DNA from: Terrabacter sp. Root181
Lineage (GTDB): Bacteria > Actinomycetota > Actinomycetes > Actinomycetales > Dermatophilaceae
Reading direction: 5' to 3'
DNA length: 64,000 nt
Assembly: GCF_001428505.1 (NCBI RefSeq)
Contig: NZ_LMHU01000001.1
Span: 766,891 to 830,890 of the forward strand
This document shows, in pieces, positions 28,424 through 36,638 of the stretch (position 1 is the stretch's first letter; each line of letters starts with the position of its first letter). The translations under genes and the position numbers were made by a program. The notes beneath the pieces are model-generated. The model saw only the letters and a list, made by a program, of their open reading frames with translations. It ran no database searches and was not told where the DNA came from.

Positions 28424-29244
28424 GCGTCCGTCCCCGCCGCCTCGACGCGGTCGGCGTCCCCGACCTGGAAGACGACGGGTGCGTGGTCGGACGCGCCCTT
28501 GCCCTTGCGCTCCTCGCGGTCGATGGCGGCCCCGACGACGCGCTCGGCGAGCGCGGGGGAGCAGAGCGCGAAGTCGATGCGCATGCCCTGCCGCTTCTGG
28601 AAGCGCAGCTGGGTGTAGTCCCAGTAGGTGAAGGTGCCGGGCTCGCTCGTGTGCGGTCGCACGACGTCGCTGAAGCCGGCGTCGACGACACCCTGGAAGG
28701 CGGCGCGCTCGCCGGGAGAGGTGTGCGTCTTGTCCTCGTAGTAGGGGACGCTCCACACGTCGGCGTCGGTCGGCGCGATGTTCCAGTCGCCGAGCAGGGC
28801 GATCTGCGCCTCGGGGTCGTCGGCCAGCCACCCGCGACCGGCGGCTGCGAGGGCCTCGAGCCACTTCAGCTTGTAGCCGAGGTGCGGGTCGTCGAGGGAG
28901 CGACCGTTGGGCACGTAGAGCGACCACACGCGGACGCCGTTGCAGAGGGCCCCGATGGCGCGCGCCTCGGGCGCCACGGGCTCGCCCCAGCCGGGCATCC
29001 CGTCGAAGCCGACGCGGACGTCGTCGAGTCCGACGCGCGAGACGACCGCGACGCCGTTCCACTGGCTCAGGCCGTGGTGGGCCACCTCGTAGCCGAGGGC
29101 CTCGAAGCGCTCGAACGGGAACTGGTCCTCGCGCGCCTTGGTCTCCTGGATGGCGAGCACGTCGACGTCGGTGCGTTCGAGCCAGGCGGCGACGCGGTCG
29201 ATGCGGGATCGGATGGAGTTGACGTTCCACGTGGCGATGCGCAC
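28420..29244 (-). CDS. xth: Exodeoxyribonuclease III / AP endonuclease
   Basis: This 274-residue EEP-superfamily nuclease cuts at abasic sites and has 3'-5' exonuclease activity in base-excision repair. It reads VRIATWNVNSIRSRIDRV at the N-terminus, then VLAIQETKARED (metal-binding Glu), VWSLYVPNGRSLDDPHLGYKLKW, ALLGDWNIAPTDADVW and the C-terminal GASDHAPVVFQV (catalytic Asp-His). All key residues are present. The GTG start is fixed by homology, since the conserved strand begins at residue 2. It is divergent from the SDR gene with a 52-nt gap. Confidence 0.93.
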   Translation of the reverse strand: MRIATWNVNSIRSRIDRVAAWLERTDVDVLAIQETKAREDQFPFERFEALGYEVAHHGLSQWNGVAVVSRVGLDDVRVGFDGMPGWGEPVAPEARAIGALCNGVRVWSLYVPNGRSLDDPHLGYKLKWLEALAAAGRGWLADDPEAQIALLGDWNIAPTDADVWSVPYYEDKTHTSPGERAAFQGVVDAGFSDVVRPHTSEPGTFTYWDYTQLRFQKRQGMRIDFALCSPALAERVVGAAIDREERKGKGASDHAPVVFQVGDADRVEAAGTDA

Positions 29245-29296
29245 AGTCGGCCACCCTAGACCGCCGCGCCGACGGCGTGTGCCTAGGGTGAGCCAC

Positions 29297-30073
29297 ATGA
29301 CTGCACCGCGGACGACGCGACCCACGGCCCTCGTCACCGGCGCCAGCGCCGGCATCGGACACGAGTTCGCGCGGCAGCTCGCGGCCCGGCAGCACGACCT
29401 CGTGCTCGTCGCCCGCGACCGCGAGCGCCTCGACGCGGTCGCCGCGGAGCTGACGAGCAGGTATGCCGTCACGGCCGATGTGCTCGTCGCCGACCTCTCG
29501 GACCGGTCGGCCCTGCAGACGGTCGCCGACCGGGTGGCCGACCCGGAGCGTCCCGTCGACGTGCTCGTCAACAACGCCGGCTACGGCCAGCGCCGCAGCT
29601 TCCTGCGCAACGACGTCGCCGTCGAGGAGGCTGCCTTCGACGTGCTGACGAGGGCGGTGCTCGTGCTGTCGCACGCCGCGGGCGTCGCTATGCGCGAGCG
29701 CGGTCGTGGCCGCATCGTCAACGTCTCGTCGGTGGCCGGCTTCGTCGCCTCCGGGTCCTACTCCGCCGCCAAGGCGTGGGTCACGACGTTCAGCGAGGGG
29801 CTCGCGAGCGAGCTCGCCGGCTCGGGCGTCACCGTGACGGCCCTGTGCCCCGGCTTCACCAACACCGAGTTCCAGCAGCGCGCGGGGATCAGCAAGCCGG
29901 GGCCCGACTTCATGTGGCTCGACCCGACGCGGCTCGTCTCCGACTGCCTCGACGACGTCGACAAGGGCCGGGTCGTCTCGGTGCCGGGCCTGCAGTACAA
30001 GGCGATCGTCGGCCTGCTCCGCATCGTGCCGCGGTCGGTCGTGCGTCGCCGGGCCCGTCTCGTCCGCCGCTGA
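29297..30073 (+). CDS. Short-chain dehydrogenase/reductase
   Basis: This 258-residue classical SDR is NAD(P)-dependent. It has the nucleotide-binding motif TALVTGASAGIGHEFARQLA, the NNAGYG motif, SSVAGFVASGSYSAAKAWV with the catalytic Ser-Tyr-Lys (Y-x-x-x-K), and LCPGFTNTEF in the substrate loop. An Arg follows the third strand (VARDRERL), which favours NADP. The substrate is unknown. It stands alone between exonuclease III and a mycothiol-type DinB gene. Confidence 0.9.
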   Translation: MTAPRTTRPTALVTGASAGIGHEFARQLAARQHDLVLVARDRERLDAVAAELTSRYAVTADVLVADLSDRSALQTVADRVADPERPVDVLVNNAGYGQRRSFLRNDVAVEEAAFDVLTRAVLVLSHAAGVAMRERGRGRIVNVSSVAGFVASGSYSAAKAWVTTFSEGLASELAGSGVTVTALCPGFTNTEFQQRAGISKPGPDFMWLDPTRLVSDCLDDVDKGRVVSVPGLQYKAIVGLLRIVPRSVVRRRARLVRR

Positions 30074-30090
30074 CCGCCGGCCTACTCGGC

Positions 30091-30891
30091 CTACTCGGGC
30101 TCCCAGGCGATCAGCCGGTCCACGACCCGTCGGTCGCCCTCGATCGTCAGGGCCTCCAGCGGGCGGCGGCCGTAGAAGGCGGCGAGGACGATCTCGCTCG
30201 CCGTGCCGGTGGCGCGGGTGTCGGCCGTGTCCCGGCCGGTGGCGGCAGACCCCGGCGCGTCGGCCCCGGCCCGGCGTGCGACTCGGGCGCCGTCGGCGGA
30301 GAGCCAGAGCCGCCACGAGCGACCCTCGGTCGCCTCGTAGTCGACGACGGCGGGCTCGTGCGGCCAGGGGCTCGTCGTCGCGCAGCAGGTGGAGAGGAAC
30401 TCCTCGACACCCTCGAGCGCCACGTCGGTGGGCAGCGGCTGGGGCGCTCCCGCCGTCAGCTGGGCGTCGTACGTGTGTACCGCGACCTCCTGGAGCTGGT
30501 GCCGGGCCACGGCGCCGCACGTCTGCGGAGACTGCGAGTCGCCCCACCACGTCCAGCAGCCACGGTCGGGGCCGGCGTCGCGCAGCGCGTCGAGGAGCAG
30601 CTCGGTCGACGCGGCGAGCCAGGCGTCCAGGGCCTCGGGCTCCCGCGGCGCGGCCGCGTCACCGTCTGACGGCGGCCGGATCCGCGAGGTCGCGGCGGGG
30701 CCGGCGGCGACCGTGGCCGCCCAGGAGCGTCGCCCCTCGCCCAGGTGGTGCACCAGGTCGCGCAGAGTCCAGTCGGGACAGGTCGGCACCTGCACGTCGA
30801 GGGTGGACGCCATCGAGACGGCGGAGCGGAAGGCCCGCGACCGCTCGTCGATGAGGCGCAGCAGGTCGGGGAACTCGAGCTCGCTCGTCAC
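30091..30891 (-). CDS. Maleylpyruvate isomerase-like DinB-fold protein (mycothiol-dependent type)
   Basis: This 266-residue protein of the actinobacterial TIGR03083/MDMPI family has VPTCPDWTLRDLVHHLGEGRRSWA in the N-terminal four-helix bundle, then QEVAVHTYDAQLT with the His-containing metal site typical of mycothiol-dependent enzymes. A C-terminal mixed domain (VEEFLSTCC, IVLAAFYGRRPLEALTIEGD) follows. I start at GTG 30891, where alignment with the family begins; an ATG 66 nt upstream adds unrelated sequence. Reaction unknown; such proteins probably use mycothiol in detoxification. Confidence 0.82.
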   Translation of the reverse strand: MTSELEFPDLLRLIDERSRAFRSAVSMASTLDVQVPTCPDWTLRDLVHHLGEGRRSWAATVAAGPAATSRIRPPSDGDAAAPREPEALDAWLAASTELLLDALRDAGPDRGCWTWWGDSQSPQTCGAVARHQLQEVAVHTYDAQLTAGAPQPLPTDVALEGVEEFLSTCCATTSPWPHEPAVVDYEATEGRSWRLWLSADGARVARRAGADAPGSAATGRDTADTRATGTASEIVLAAFYGRRPLEALTIEGDRRVVDRLIAWEPE

Positions 30892-31019
30892 GGCGGTCTG
30901 TCTACCACCCGGCCGCGCCCACCCGACAGCGCTTTCCGGTCCGACGGCCGGCAGCACCCGGGCGTCGACGTGATCTCCGTCCGTTGCGCGTGCCCGGGGA
31001 CCTCGGCGACGCTGGGCCC

Positions 31020-31568
31020 ATGGAGTTCTTCTGCTACCACCGCGACCGTCCCGGGTCCACGCCGTTGCGCAACCGGATGGTGGAGCAGCACTGGTCCTAC
31101 ATGGACCGGTTCGCCGCGACGATGATCGCGCGCGGACCGACCTTCACCAGCGACGGGACGCTGACCGGCAGCGTGCACATCCTCGACCTGCCGGATCCCG
31201 CGGCCGCCCGCGCCTTCGCCTTCGACGAGCCGGGCTACCAGGCCGGGGCCTACCGCGACGTGCTGCTGCGGCGGTGGCACAACTCGCTCGGTCGGACGAT
31301 GTGGGACTTCGGTGACGGCCGACCCGGTCTCGACCGCTACCTCGTGCTCGGCTTCACCCTGGAGCCCCTGGCAGACGCCGTCGAGCCCCCGCAGGGTGAG
31401 GCGCTCATCGCCAGCGGGCCGCTCCTGTCCGACGACGCTGCCTTCGTCCTCGGGATGGCCGTCCTGCTGGAGGCGCCCGACGCGGAACGGGCGCGGGAGG
31501 TCCTGACCCCCGACCGGTACGTGGGGGTCGAGGTGCACCTGTGGCAGTTCGGGGGGCAGCCCGACTGA
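31020..31568 (+). CDS. YciI-like protein with two tandem domains
   Basis: This 182-residue protein contains two similar ferredoxin-like segments: HWSYMDRFAATMIARGPTFT with GSVHILDLPDPAAARAFAFDE, and EALIASGPLLSDDA with GMAVLLEAPDAERAREVLTPDRY. Each has the [RS]GP plus acidic-helix pattern of YCII-related domains. YciI proteins are small dimeric enzymes or accessory domains; a fused pair would form the dimer within one chain. The ATG 12 codons inside the longer frame fits the family start, MEFFCYHRD. Function unknown. Confidence 0.7.
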   Translation: MEFFCYHRDRPGSTPLRNRMVEQHWSYMDRFAATMIARGPTFTSDGTLTGSVHILDLPDPAAARAFAFDEPGYQAGAYRDVLLRRWHNSLGRTMWDFGDGRPGLDRYLVLGFTLEPLADAVEPPQGEALIASGPLLSDDAAFVLGMAVLLEAPDAERAREVLTPDRYVGVEVHLWQFGGQPD

Positions 31569-31592
31569 CGCGGGGCCCTACGATGGAGCCTC

Positions 31593-32156
31593 GTGACCGC
31601 TACTGACGCCGCCGCTGCCCGTGCCCGCCTGCTCGAGATCATCCGTGAGAAGGCGATCGTCCACGGTCGGGTGACCCTGAGCTCGGGCAAGGAGGCGGAC
31701 TACTACGTCGACCTGCGCCGCATCTCGCTCGACGGTGAGGCCGCGCCCCTCGTCGGGATCGTCATGCGCGAGCTGACCAAGGACCTCACGTATGCCGCCG
31801 TCGGCGGCCTGACGCTCGGCGCCGACCCGGTCGCGACCTCGATGCTCCACGCCGCCGCGGCCGCCGGTCAGCGGCTCGACGCCTTCGTCGTGCGCAAGGC
31901 CGGCAAGGCGCACGGCCTCCAGCAGCGCATCGAGGGTCCGTCGATCACGGGCCGCCAGGTGCTCGTCGTCGAGGACACGACGACGACCGGGGCCTCGCCG
32001 CTCGCCGCCGTCGAGGCGGCCCGCGAGGACGGCGCCGAGGTCGTCGCCGTCGCGACCATCGCCGACCGTGCCACGGGAGCCGGTGAGAAGATCACCGCCG
32101 AGGCCGGCGTGGAGTACCGCTACGCGTTCTCGCTCGAGGAGCTCGGGCTCGCCTGA
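31593..32156 (+). CDS. pyrE: Orotate phosphoribosyltransferase
   Basis: This 187-residue enzyme makes orotidine 5'-phosphate from orotate and PRPP in pyrimidine synthesis. It shows VTLSSGKEADYYVDLRRISL at the N-terminus, VGGLTLGADPVATSM, FVVRKAGKAHGLQQRIEG (flexible catalytic loop) and the PRPP motif VLVVEDTTTTGASPLAAV. A GTG start is used. The other pyr genes are not in this window. Its last 37 nt overlap the end of the convergent gene on the other strand, so antisense pairing of the two messages is possible. Confidence 0.95.
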   Translation: MTATDAAAARARLLEIIREKAIVHGRVTLSSGKEADYYVDLRRISLDGEAAPLVGIVMRELTKDLTYAAVGGLTLGADPVATSMLHAAAAAGQRLDAFVVRKAGKAHGLQQRIEGPSITGRQVLVVEDTTTTGASPLAAVEAAREDGAEVVAVATIADRATGAGEKITAEAGVEYRYAFSLEELGLA

Positions 32157-32809
32157 GACGTGCCCGGACGTCGCCCGACGTGCACCTCGTAGCCGGCGCG
32201 CAGGGCCTCGACCGACGAGGGTGGGGTGATCACCGTCGCGACGCCCGCACGGGGCCGCTCGAGGAGCGAGGCGGCATACGTGTTGTCGGGCTGCCACGGC
32301 AGCAGGCCTCCGTCGGTGACGACGGCCGGACCCGACCCGAGCAGCACGTAGGCGCCGTCGGGCACGTCGCCCCACGCGTACGCGTGCAGCCGCCGGGTGC
32401 GGCGCCTCGCGTCCCAGCGCTCGTCGTGCAGCAACCCGTCGAGTCCGGGGGCCGGCAGGTGGGTGGTGCGGTGCGCCGCGGCGACGAGGTCGCGGAAGCG
32501 GGAGAAGTCCGCGCGTCGGCACTCGGCGCACGGCCGGTGCCCGGCTGCGAGCGCGAGCGCCTCGTCGAGGAAGAAGAGGGGCGTGTAGTGGGCCGGGTCC
32601 CACTGCCGGACACGGCGGCCCCGGAAGTCAAGCACGCACGTGATCCACGCGCGTCCGACGTGGTGCCGGCGCACGTCACGCGTGCCCGCACCGTCGTGGA
32701 GGCGACCGCGGTTGCCCATGAGGTCGCCGAGCCCGGCGGCTGCGACGACGTCGCCGAAGGGGTCGACCCGGTTGCGTGCCGGACCGTTCGACGGGCGCGA
32801 CGCCGTCAC
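32120..32809 (-). CDS. Conserved hypothetical protein with CxxCxR motif
   Basis: This 229-residue soluble protein is widespread in bacteria but uncharacterised. Recognisable blocks are MGNRGRLHDGAGTRD, RAWITCVLDFRGRR, DPAHYTPLFFLDEALALAAGHRPCAECRRADF and the C-terminal PSSVEALRAGYEVHV. The HRPCAECRR segment looks like a small metal or nucleic-acid binding knuckle. The GTG start overlaps the stop of the DUF1905 gene (GTGA), so they form an operon. The 3' end overlaps pyrE on the opposite strand by 37 nt. Confidence 0.75.
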   Translation of the reverse strand: MTASRPSNGPARNRVDPFGDVVAAAGLGDLMGNRGRLHDGAGTRDVRRHHVGRAWITCVLDFRGRRVRQWDPAHYTPLFFLDEALALAAGHRPCAECRRADFSRFRDLVAAAHRTTHLPAPGLDGLLHDERWDARRRTRRLHAYAWGDVPDGAYVLLGSGPAVVTDGGLLPWQPDNTYAASLLERPRAGVATVITPPSSVEALRAGYEVHVGRRPGTSQASPSSSSENA

Positions 32810-33099
32810 TCGAGCACCTCGAGCACGACGTCGGCCGGGTCGCCCTCGTCGAGGCCCTCGGCTCGCCGCACGGCCTTCTTGACCGGGAGCACGTAGGCAC
32901 CCCGGGCGGCGTCGGGGAAGACCGAGGTGGTCCACGACGTGGCCCCGACCGTGGCCCGGACGCGCACCGACCCGAAGCCCCGCGGCGGACGCGGCACCTC
33001 GCGGATGCGGGCCGAGGCGTCCTCGCCGACCGTCACGAAGAACCATCCCGTCTGCGCCTCCCAGCGCCACAGGTCGGCCGTGAAGCGGAGCGTCGTCAT
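32806..33099 (-). CDS. DUF1905 domain-containing protein
   Basis: This 97-residue protein matches the small all-beta DUF1905 family: MTTLRFTADLWRWEAQTGWFFVTV, FGSVRVRATVGATSWTTSVFPD, GAYVLPVKKAVRRAEGLDEGD. Members are short beta-barrels of unknown function, often fused to or next to a bacteriocin-protection YdeI/OmpD-associated domain, which is absent here. The downstream gene overlaps by 4 nt. Confidence 0.85.
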   Translation of the reverse strand: MTTLRFTADLWRWEAQTGWFFVTVGEDASARIREVPRPPRGFGSVRVRATVGATSWTTSVFPDAARGAYVLPVKKAVRRAEGLDEGDPADVVLEVLE

Positions 33100-33230
33100 G
33101 CGACCACGCTATGACCCGGCACCGACAGGAACCCCGGACGGCGGCGCGTCGTCGCACCAGCGCCCCGGTCCGCAGGTGCGTCCCCCGCACTAGGATCGGC
33201 ACACTGACCGCCCTGCATTCGGGAGAACCC

Positions 33231-33968
33231 ATGATCATCGTCTGGATCCTGCTCGGCCTCGTCGTGCTCCTCGCCGTCGTGGGCGTCGTCATGTACAACG
33301 GCCTGATCGGCCTGCGCAACAAGGTCGAGGAGGGCTGGCGCCAGATCGACGTCGAGCTGAAGCGCCGCCACGACCTCATCCCCAACCTCGTCGAGACGGT
33401 CAAGGGCTACGCCGCCCACGAGCGCGGCACGCTCGAGGAGGTCATGGCCGCCAGGTCCGCGGCGATGTCCGGTGCCTCGACGCCCGCCGCCGCGGCACAG
33501 GCCGAGGGCCAGCTGAGCCAGGCGCTCGGTCGCCTCATGGCCGTGGCCGAGGCCTACCCCGACCTCAAGGCCAACCAGAACTTCCTCGCCCTCCAGCAGG
33601 AGCTGACGAGCACCGAGGACCGCATCGCGAGCTCGCGCCGCTACTACAACGCCCTCGTGCGCGAGCTCAACACCAAGGTCGAGTCGGTGCCGTCCAACAT
33701 CGTCGCCAACGTCGCCGGCGTGAAGCGGGCCGAGTACTTCGAGACCCCTGCCACCGAGGCCGTCGTCCCGAACGTGTCGTTCGGCGGTGACGGCGCCGGC
33801 GGCGCCGACACCCCGGCCGTCTCGGCGTCCACCCAGCCCGGCGCCGTGGGGGGCCCGTCCACGCAGCCCGGTGGCGCTCCCGGCGCGCTGCCCCAGGCAC
33901 AGGCCCCGGGTGGGGCCCAGCCCGACCCGACGTCCGACTCCCAGGCGGGCCCGGGCGTCAGCCCTTGA
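33231..33968 (+). CDS. LemA family protein
   Basis: This 245-residue protein has one N-terminal membrane helix (MIIVWILLGLVVLLAVVGVVMY) and the LemA helical bundle: NKVEEGWRQIDVELKRRHDLIPNLVETVKGYAAHE, FLALQQELTSTEDRIASSRRYYN, ALVRELNTKVESVPSNIVA and RAEYFE. The C-terminal 70 residues are Gly/Pro/Gln-rich and unstructured, an addition not seen in most LemA proteins. LemA function is unknown. A GGGAGAA site lies before the ATG. The last 11 nt overlap the end of the convergent gene. Confidence 0.92.
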   Translation: MIIVWILLGLVVLLAVVGVVMYNGLIGLRNKVEEGWRQIDVELKRRHDLIPNLVETVKGYAAHERGTLEEVMAARSAAMSGASTPAAAAQAEGQLSQALGRLMAVAEAYPDLKANQNFLALQQELTSTEDRIASSRRYYNALVRELNTKVESVPSNIVANVAGVKRAEYFETPATEAVVPNVSFGGDGAGGADTPAVSASTQPGAVGGPSTQPGGAPGALPQAQAPGGAQPDPTSDSQAGPGVSP

Positions 33969-34908
33969 CGTAGGAGAGCTTCTCGCAGACGAGGCCGTCG
34001 CGCAGGCGCACGACGTCGACGCCACGGACGTGCCCCGGTGAGCCGTCGGGGGCGACCCAGGAGAAGCGCCAGCGCAGCACGCCGCGGTCGCCCGCGACGA
34101 AGGACTCCTCGGCCGTGAAGGCCGGGCTGCCGGTCTCGGTGAAGAGCGACTCCCACACCGAGCGCACGTCGGCGGCACCCTCGTGGCGGATGCCGTCCGG
34201 CGCCGGCCCCGTCGCCTCGAAGACGCAGTCGTCGGTCATGAGCGCCATGATCGCCTCGACGTCGCCGCGACCGAAGGCCGCGACGAAGGCGGAGAAACCG
34301 GCGTGCGTCGCACCCCACGCGGCGTCCCGCCCGAAGCGGGCGAGCAGGTCGGCCTGCGCGTCGCCACCCGACGGCGTACGCGGTCCGACGGCGCCGCCGG
34401 AGCGGTAGGCCTCCTCCATGGCGTCGAACCACGTCGCGACCTCCGTGACGAGCCCGGGGTCGAGAGTGCGGTCCTGTCCGATCGCGGCGGCCAGGTCCCA
34501 GCCGTGCACGAGGTGGTCGGCGACGAGCTGCCGGACGTACTCGTCCATCGACTCCTCCCCGTAGGACAGCTGCACGGTGCCGTGCGACGGGAGCGTCTCG
34601 TCGACGGTGCCGACGGCCTCGGTCGCGGCCGACGCCGCGGCGTCGCGGGGGTCCTCACCGAGGAGGTCGCCGTCGAGCCGGCTGCCGACGTCGGCGATCG
34701 TGCGGCCGCGCATCAGCGGCGACGTCCAGAGGTCCTCGCCGGCCACGTGGTTGACGAGGTCGCGGACCGTCCACTCGCTGCACGGCGTCGGCAGGCCCCA
34801 CTGGTCGTCGGCGACCGCGGCGACCTGCTGCGACCACCACTGGACGCTGCGGCGGTAGCTCCCGCCGAGGTCGGGCCCGGTCTGCGGGGTCTCGGTCGCT
34901 GTGTCCAT
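33958..34908 (-). CDS. TIGR03086-type DinB domain fused to SnoaL-like domain
   Basis: This 316-residue two-domain protein has an N-terminal half (1-190) of the actinobacterial TIGR03086/MDMPI bundle: PTPCSEWTVRDLVNHVAGEDLW and LVADHLVHGWDLAAAIGQD, the latter carrying the metal-binding His. The C-terminal half (about 205-316) is a SnoaL/NTF2-like cone: FVAAFGRGDVEAIMALMTDDCVFEATGPAPDG, FTAEESFVAGDRGVLRWRFSW, VRGVDVVRLRDGLVCEKLSYV. The two usually occur as separate proteins. Fusion suggests that a small-molecule pocket is supplied to the metal/mycothiol site. Reaction unknown. Confidence 0.85.
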   Translation of the reverse strand: MDTATETPQTGPDLGGSYRRSVQWWSQQVAAVADDQWGLPTPCSEWTVRDLVNHVAGEDLWTSPLMRGRTIADVGSRLDGDLLGEDPRDAAASAATEAVGTVDETLPSHGTVQLSYGEESMDEYVRQLVADHLVHGWDLAAAIGQDRTLDPGLVTEVATWFDAMEEAYRSGGAVGPRTPSGGDAQADLLARFGRDAAWGATHAGFSAFVAAFGRGDVEAIMALMTDDCVFEATGPAPDGIRHEGAADVRSVWESLFTETGSPAFTAEESFVAGDRGVLRWRFSWVAPDGSPGHVRGVDVVRLRDGLVCEKLSYVKG

Positions 34909-35024
34909 GACGTCCTCCGATCACCCCCCGGCACCACCAGTGTGCTCCGGGCGCGCGGCGCTCGTCAGGTCATCGCGCCAAGATGTGCCGACGTGCGGGA
35001 CGCGTGGGGACGCGTGGGACGAGG

Positions 35025-35753
35025 TCAGGAGGTGCGGTCGCCGCCCGTCGCGTGGTCGGCGATGTCGCTCGCCGCCTCGGCGGTCTCGGCGGCGAGGGCC
35101 TTGGCCTGGCGGCGGTGCTTGACGAACTCGAAGAGCACGGGCACCAGCGAGACGGCGACGACGAGCAGGATGGCGATCTCGAGCTTGTCGGTGAGCCACG
35201 GGAAGGCCTGCCCGAGGAAGTAGCCGAGGAGCGTCACGCCGGCCACCCACAGGACGGCGCCGACGGCGCTCCACGTGAAGAAGCGGCGGCGCTCCATCCG
35301 GCTGACACCGGCGACGACGGTGATGTAGGTGCGCACGATCGGGACGAACCGGCCGATGACGAGGGCCTTGTTGCCGTGCCGGTCGAAGAAGTCCGTCGTC
35401 TGGTCGAAGTACTTCTTCTTCAGCACCTTGCCGTCGCGCGCATAGAGCGGTGTGCCGAGGGCTCGACCGATCTCGTAGCCGACGACGTTGCCGAGGAAGG
35501 CCGACGCGCACAGGATCACGATCGCGATGCCGAGGTTGACGTGCACCTGGCCGGTGGCGATGAAGAGTCCCACGGCGAAGAGGAGCGAGTCGCCGGGCAG
35601 GATCGGGAAGAGCAGCCCGCACTCGATGAAGACGATGGCGACCGCGATCCAGAAGAAGGCCTCGCCGTACTGCTGGAGCAGGTAGGTGGGGTCCATCCAC
35701 TTGGGGCCGAGGGCCGGTGCGATGGCCGGCAGGGCGGCGGCGAGTGCGTGCAT
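35025..35753 (-). CDS. DedA family membrane protein
   Basis: This 242-residue multi-pass protein of the DedA/VTT (SNARE-associated) family flips or transports undecaprenyl phosphate or phospholipids in studied members. It contains FWIAVAIVFIECGLLFPILPGDSLLFAVGLF, FLGNVVGYEIGRALGTPLYARDGKVLKKKYFDQT, RFVPIVRTYITVVAGVSRMERRRFF (the conserved R-x-x-P-x-x-R-t segment) and GYFLGQAFPWLTDKLE. The C-terminus is a charged cytoplasmic tail. The gene is monocistronic; one GTATGCCG site lies just upstream of its start. Confidence 0.92.
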   Translation of the reverse strand: MHALAAALPAIAPALGPKWMDPTYLLQQYGEAFFWIAVAIVFIECGLLFPILPGDSLLFAVGLFIATGQVHVNLGIAIVILCASAFLGNVVGYEIGRALGTPLYARDGKVLKKKYFDQTTDFFDRHGNKALVIGRFVPIVRTYITVVAGVSRMERRRFFTWSAVGAVLWVAGVTLLGYFLGQAFPWLTDKLEIAILLVVAVSLVPVLFEFVKHRRQAKALAAETAEAASDIADHATGGDRTS

Positions 35754-36011
35754 GGGTCACAGGGTATGCCGTGTGTCCGGGAGCGCCTGAATCCGCGCTG
35801 TCCTCCGCCTGTGGGTCTCGGGCGGGTCTCGAAGGCGTATCGATGGGACGACGTCCCTTCCGTCGGCGCGCGGCGGCGGTTCACGATGGACGCGGGAGCG
35901 AAGGAGGAGCGGCGGCACCTGCCGGAACACTCGGGGTCGTGGACGCCACGTCGGACACGACGGCGGACGTGCCGTCCTCCTCCTGATCCCGTGCCGCGCC
36001 GGCAGCCGCCC
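35754..36011. other. 258-nt gap upstream of dedA, no gene seen
   Basis: No credible coding frame. It holds a GTATGCCG octamer (35764-35771) and a loose inverted repeat (AGGAGGA and TCCTCCT, around 35900 and 35978). The dedA promoter must lie here; no clear -35/-10 pair was found. Confidence 0.5.
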
Positions 36012-36638
36012 TCAGGCGACGGGCAGGTCCGCGAGGTTGACGGCGGCCACTGCCACGGTCGCGATGGCGGCCACGACGAGCAGCAGGCGCGCCGGTCGGT
36101 AGCGGAAGCTCGACAGGACCCCGGAGAAGAAGAGCGCGACCGCGAGCAGGATCGTGTTGATGACGTACTCGTGCGCGGTGTCCCCCGCCAAGAGGGCCAC
36201 CTTGCTCGAGGCGTCCGCCTTCGCAGTGGCCGTCCGGTAGGGGCCGAGCTGGCCGTCCATGTAGCTCGTGTCGTCGATGAGTCGCGTCGGGGTCGCGCCC
36301 GCCTTGATCTCGGCCTCCCAGCGGTCGATGACGGGGAGCAGCTCCTCGCGGATCAGGGTCGCCCGGTAGAAACCGACGAGCTGGGTGTTCTTCGCCTGCA
36401 CCGCCTGCGCGTACTGCGCGATCATGCTGCTGTCGTAGCTGACCCGCTGGGTCGCGACGCCGAAGAGCCGGCTGGCCTCGACGCGCTGGTCGGTCGACGT
36501 GCTCGTCGCGGTGCTCTGCACCCCGTTCCACTGGGCCGCCTGGTAGCCGCACCACGCGGTACCGACCGTGGCGAGCCCGAGCACGAGCACGGTGATCATC
36601 TCGATCAGCCGGTCGATGAACGACCCCTCGCGGTTCAT
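36012..36638 (-). CDS. Three-TM membrane protein partnered with SPFH gene
   Basis: This 208-residue protein has TM1 near residues 8-30 (LIEMITVLVLGLATVGTAWC), a long extracytoplasmic or cytoplasmic helical region (STDQRVEASRLFGVATQRV, AQYAQAVQAKNTQLV), and a C-terminal pair of TMs (INTILLAVALFFSGVLSSF; ARLLLVVAAIATVAVAAVNLA). The topology is similar to DUF4337-type proteins but I do not assign the family. Its ATG overlaps the stop of the SPFH gene (ATGA), so the two are made together and probably interact. Confidence 0.75.
   Translation of the reverse strand: MNREGSFIDRLIEMITVLVLGLATVGTAWCGYQAAQWNGVQSTATSTSTDQRVEASRLFGVATQRVSYDSSMIAQYAQAVQAKNTQLVGFYRATLIREELLPVIDRWEAEIKAGATPTRLIDDTSYMDGQLGPYRTATAKADASSKVALLAGDTAHEYVINTILLAVALFFSGVLSSFRYRPARLLLVVAAIATVAVAAVNLADLPVA

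Noticed and set aside
28424-30550. Apparent N-terminal extension of the hydrolase gene at 27533, giving a 1005-residue protein
   Set aside because: The extension runs antisense to SDR and out of frame through exonuclease III; the real start is the GTG coupled to the exonuclease stop.
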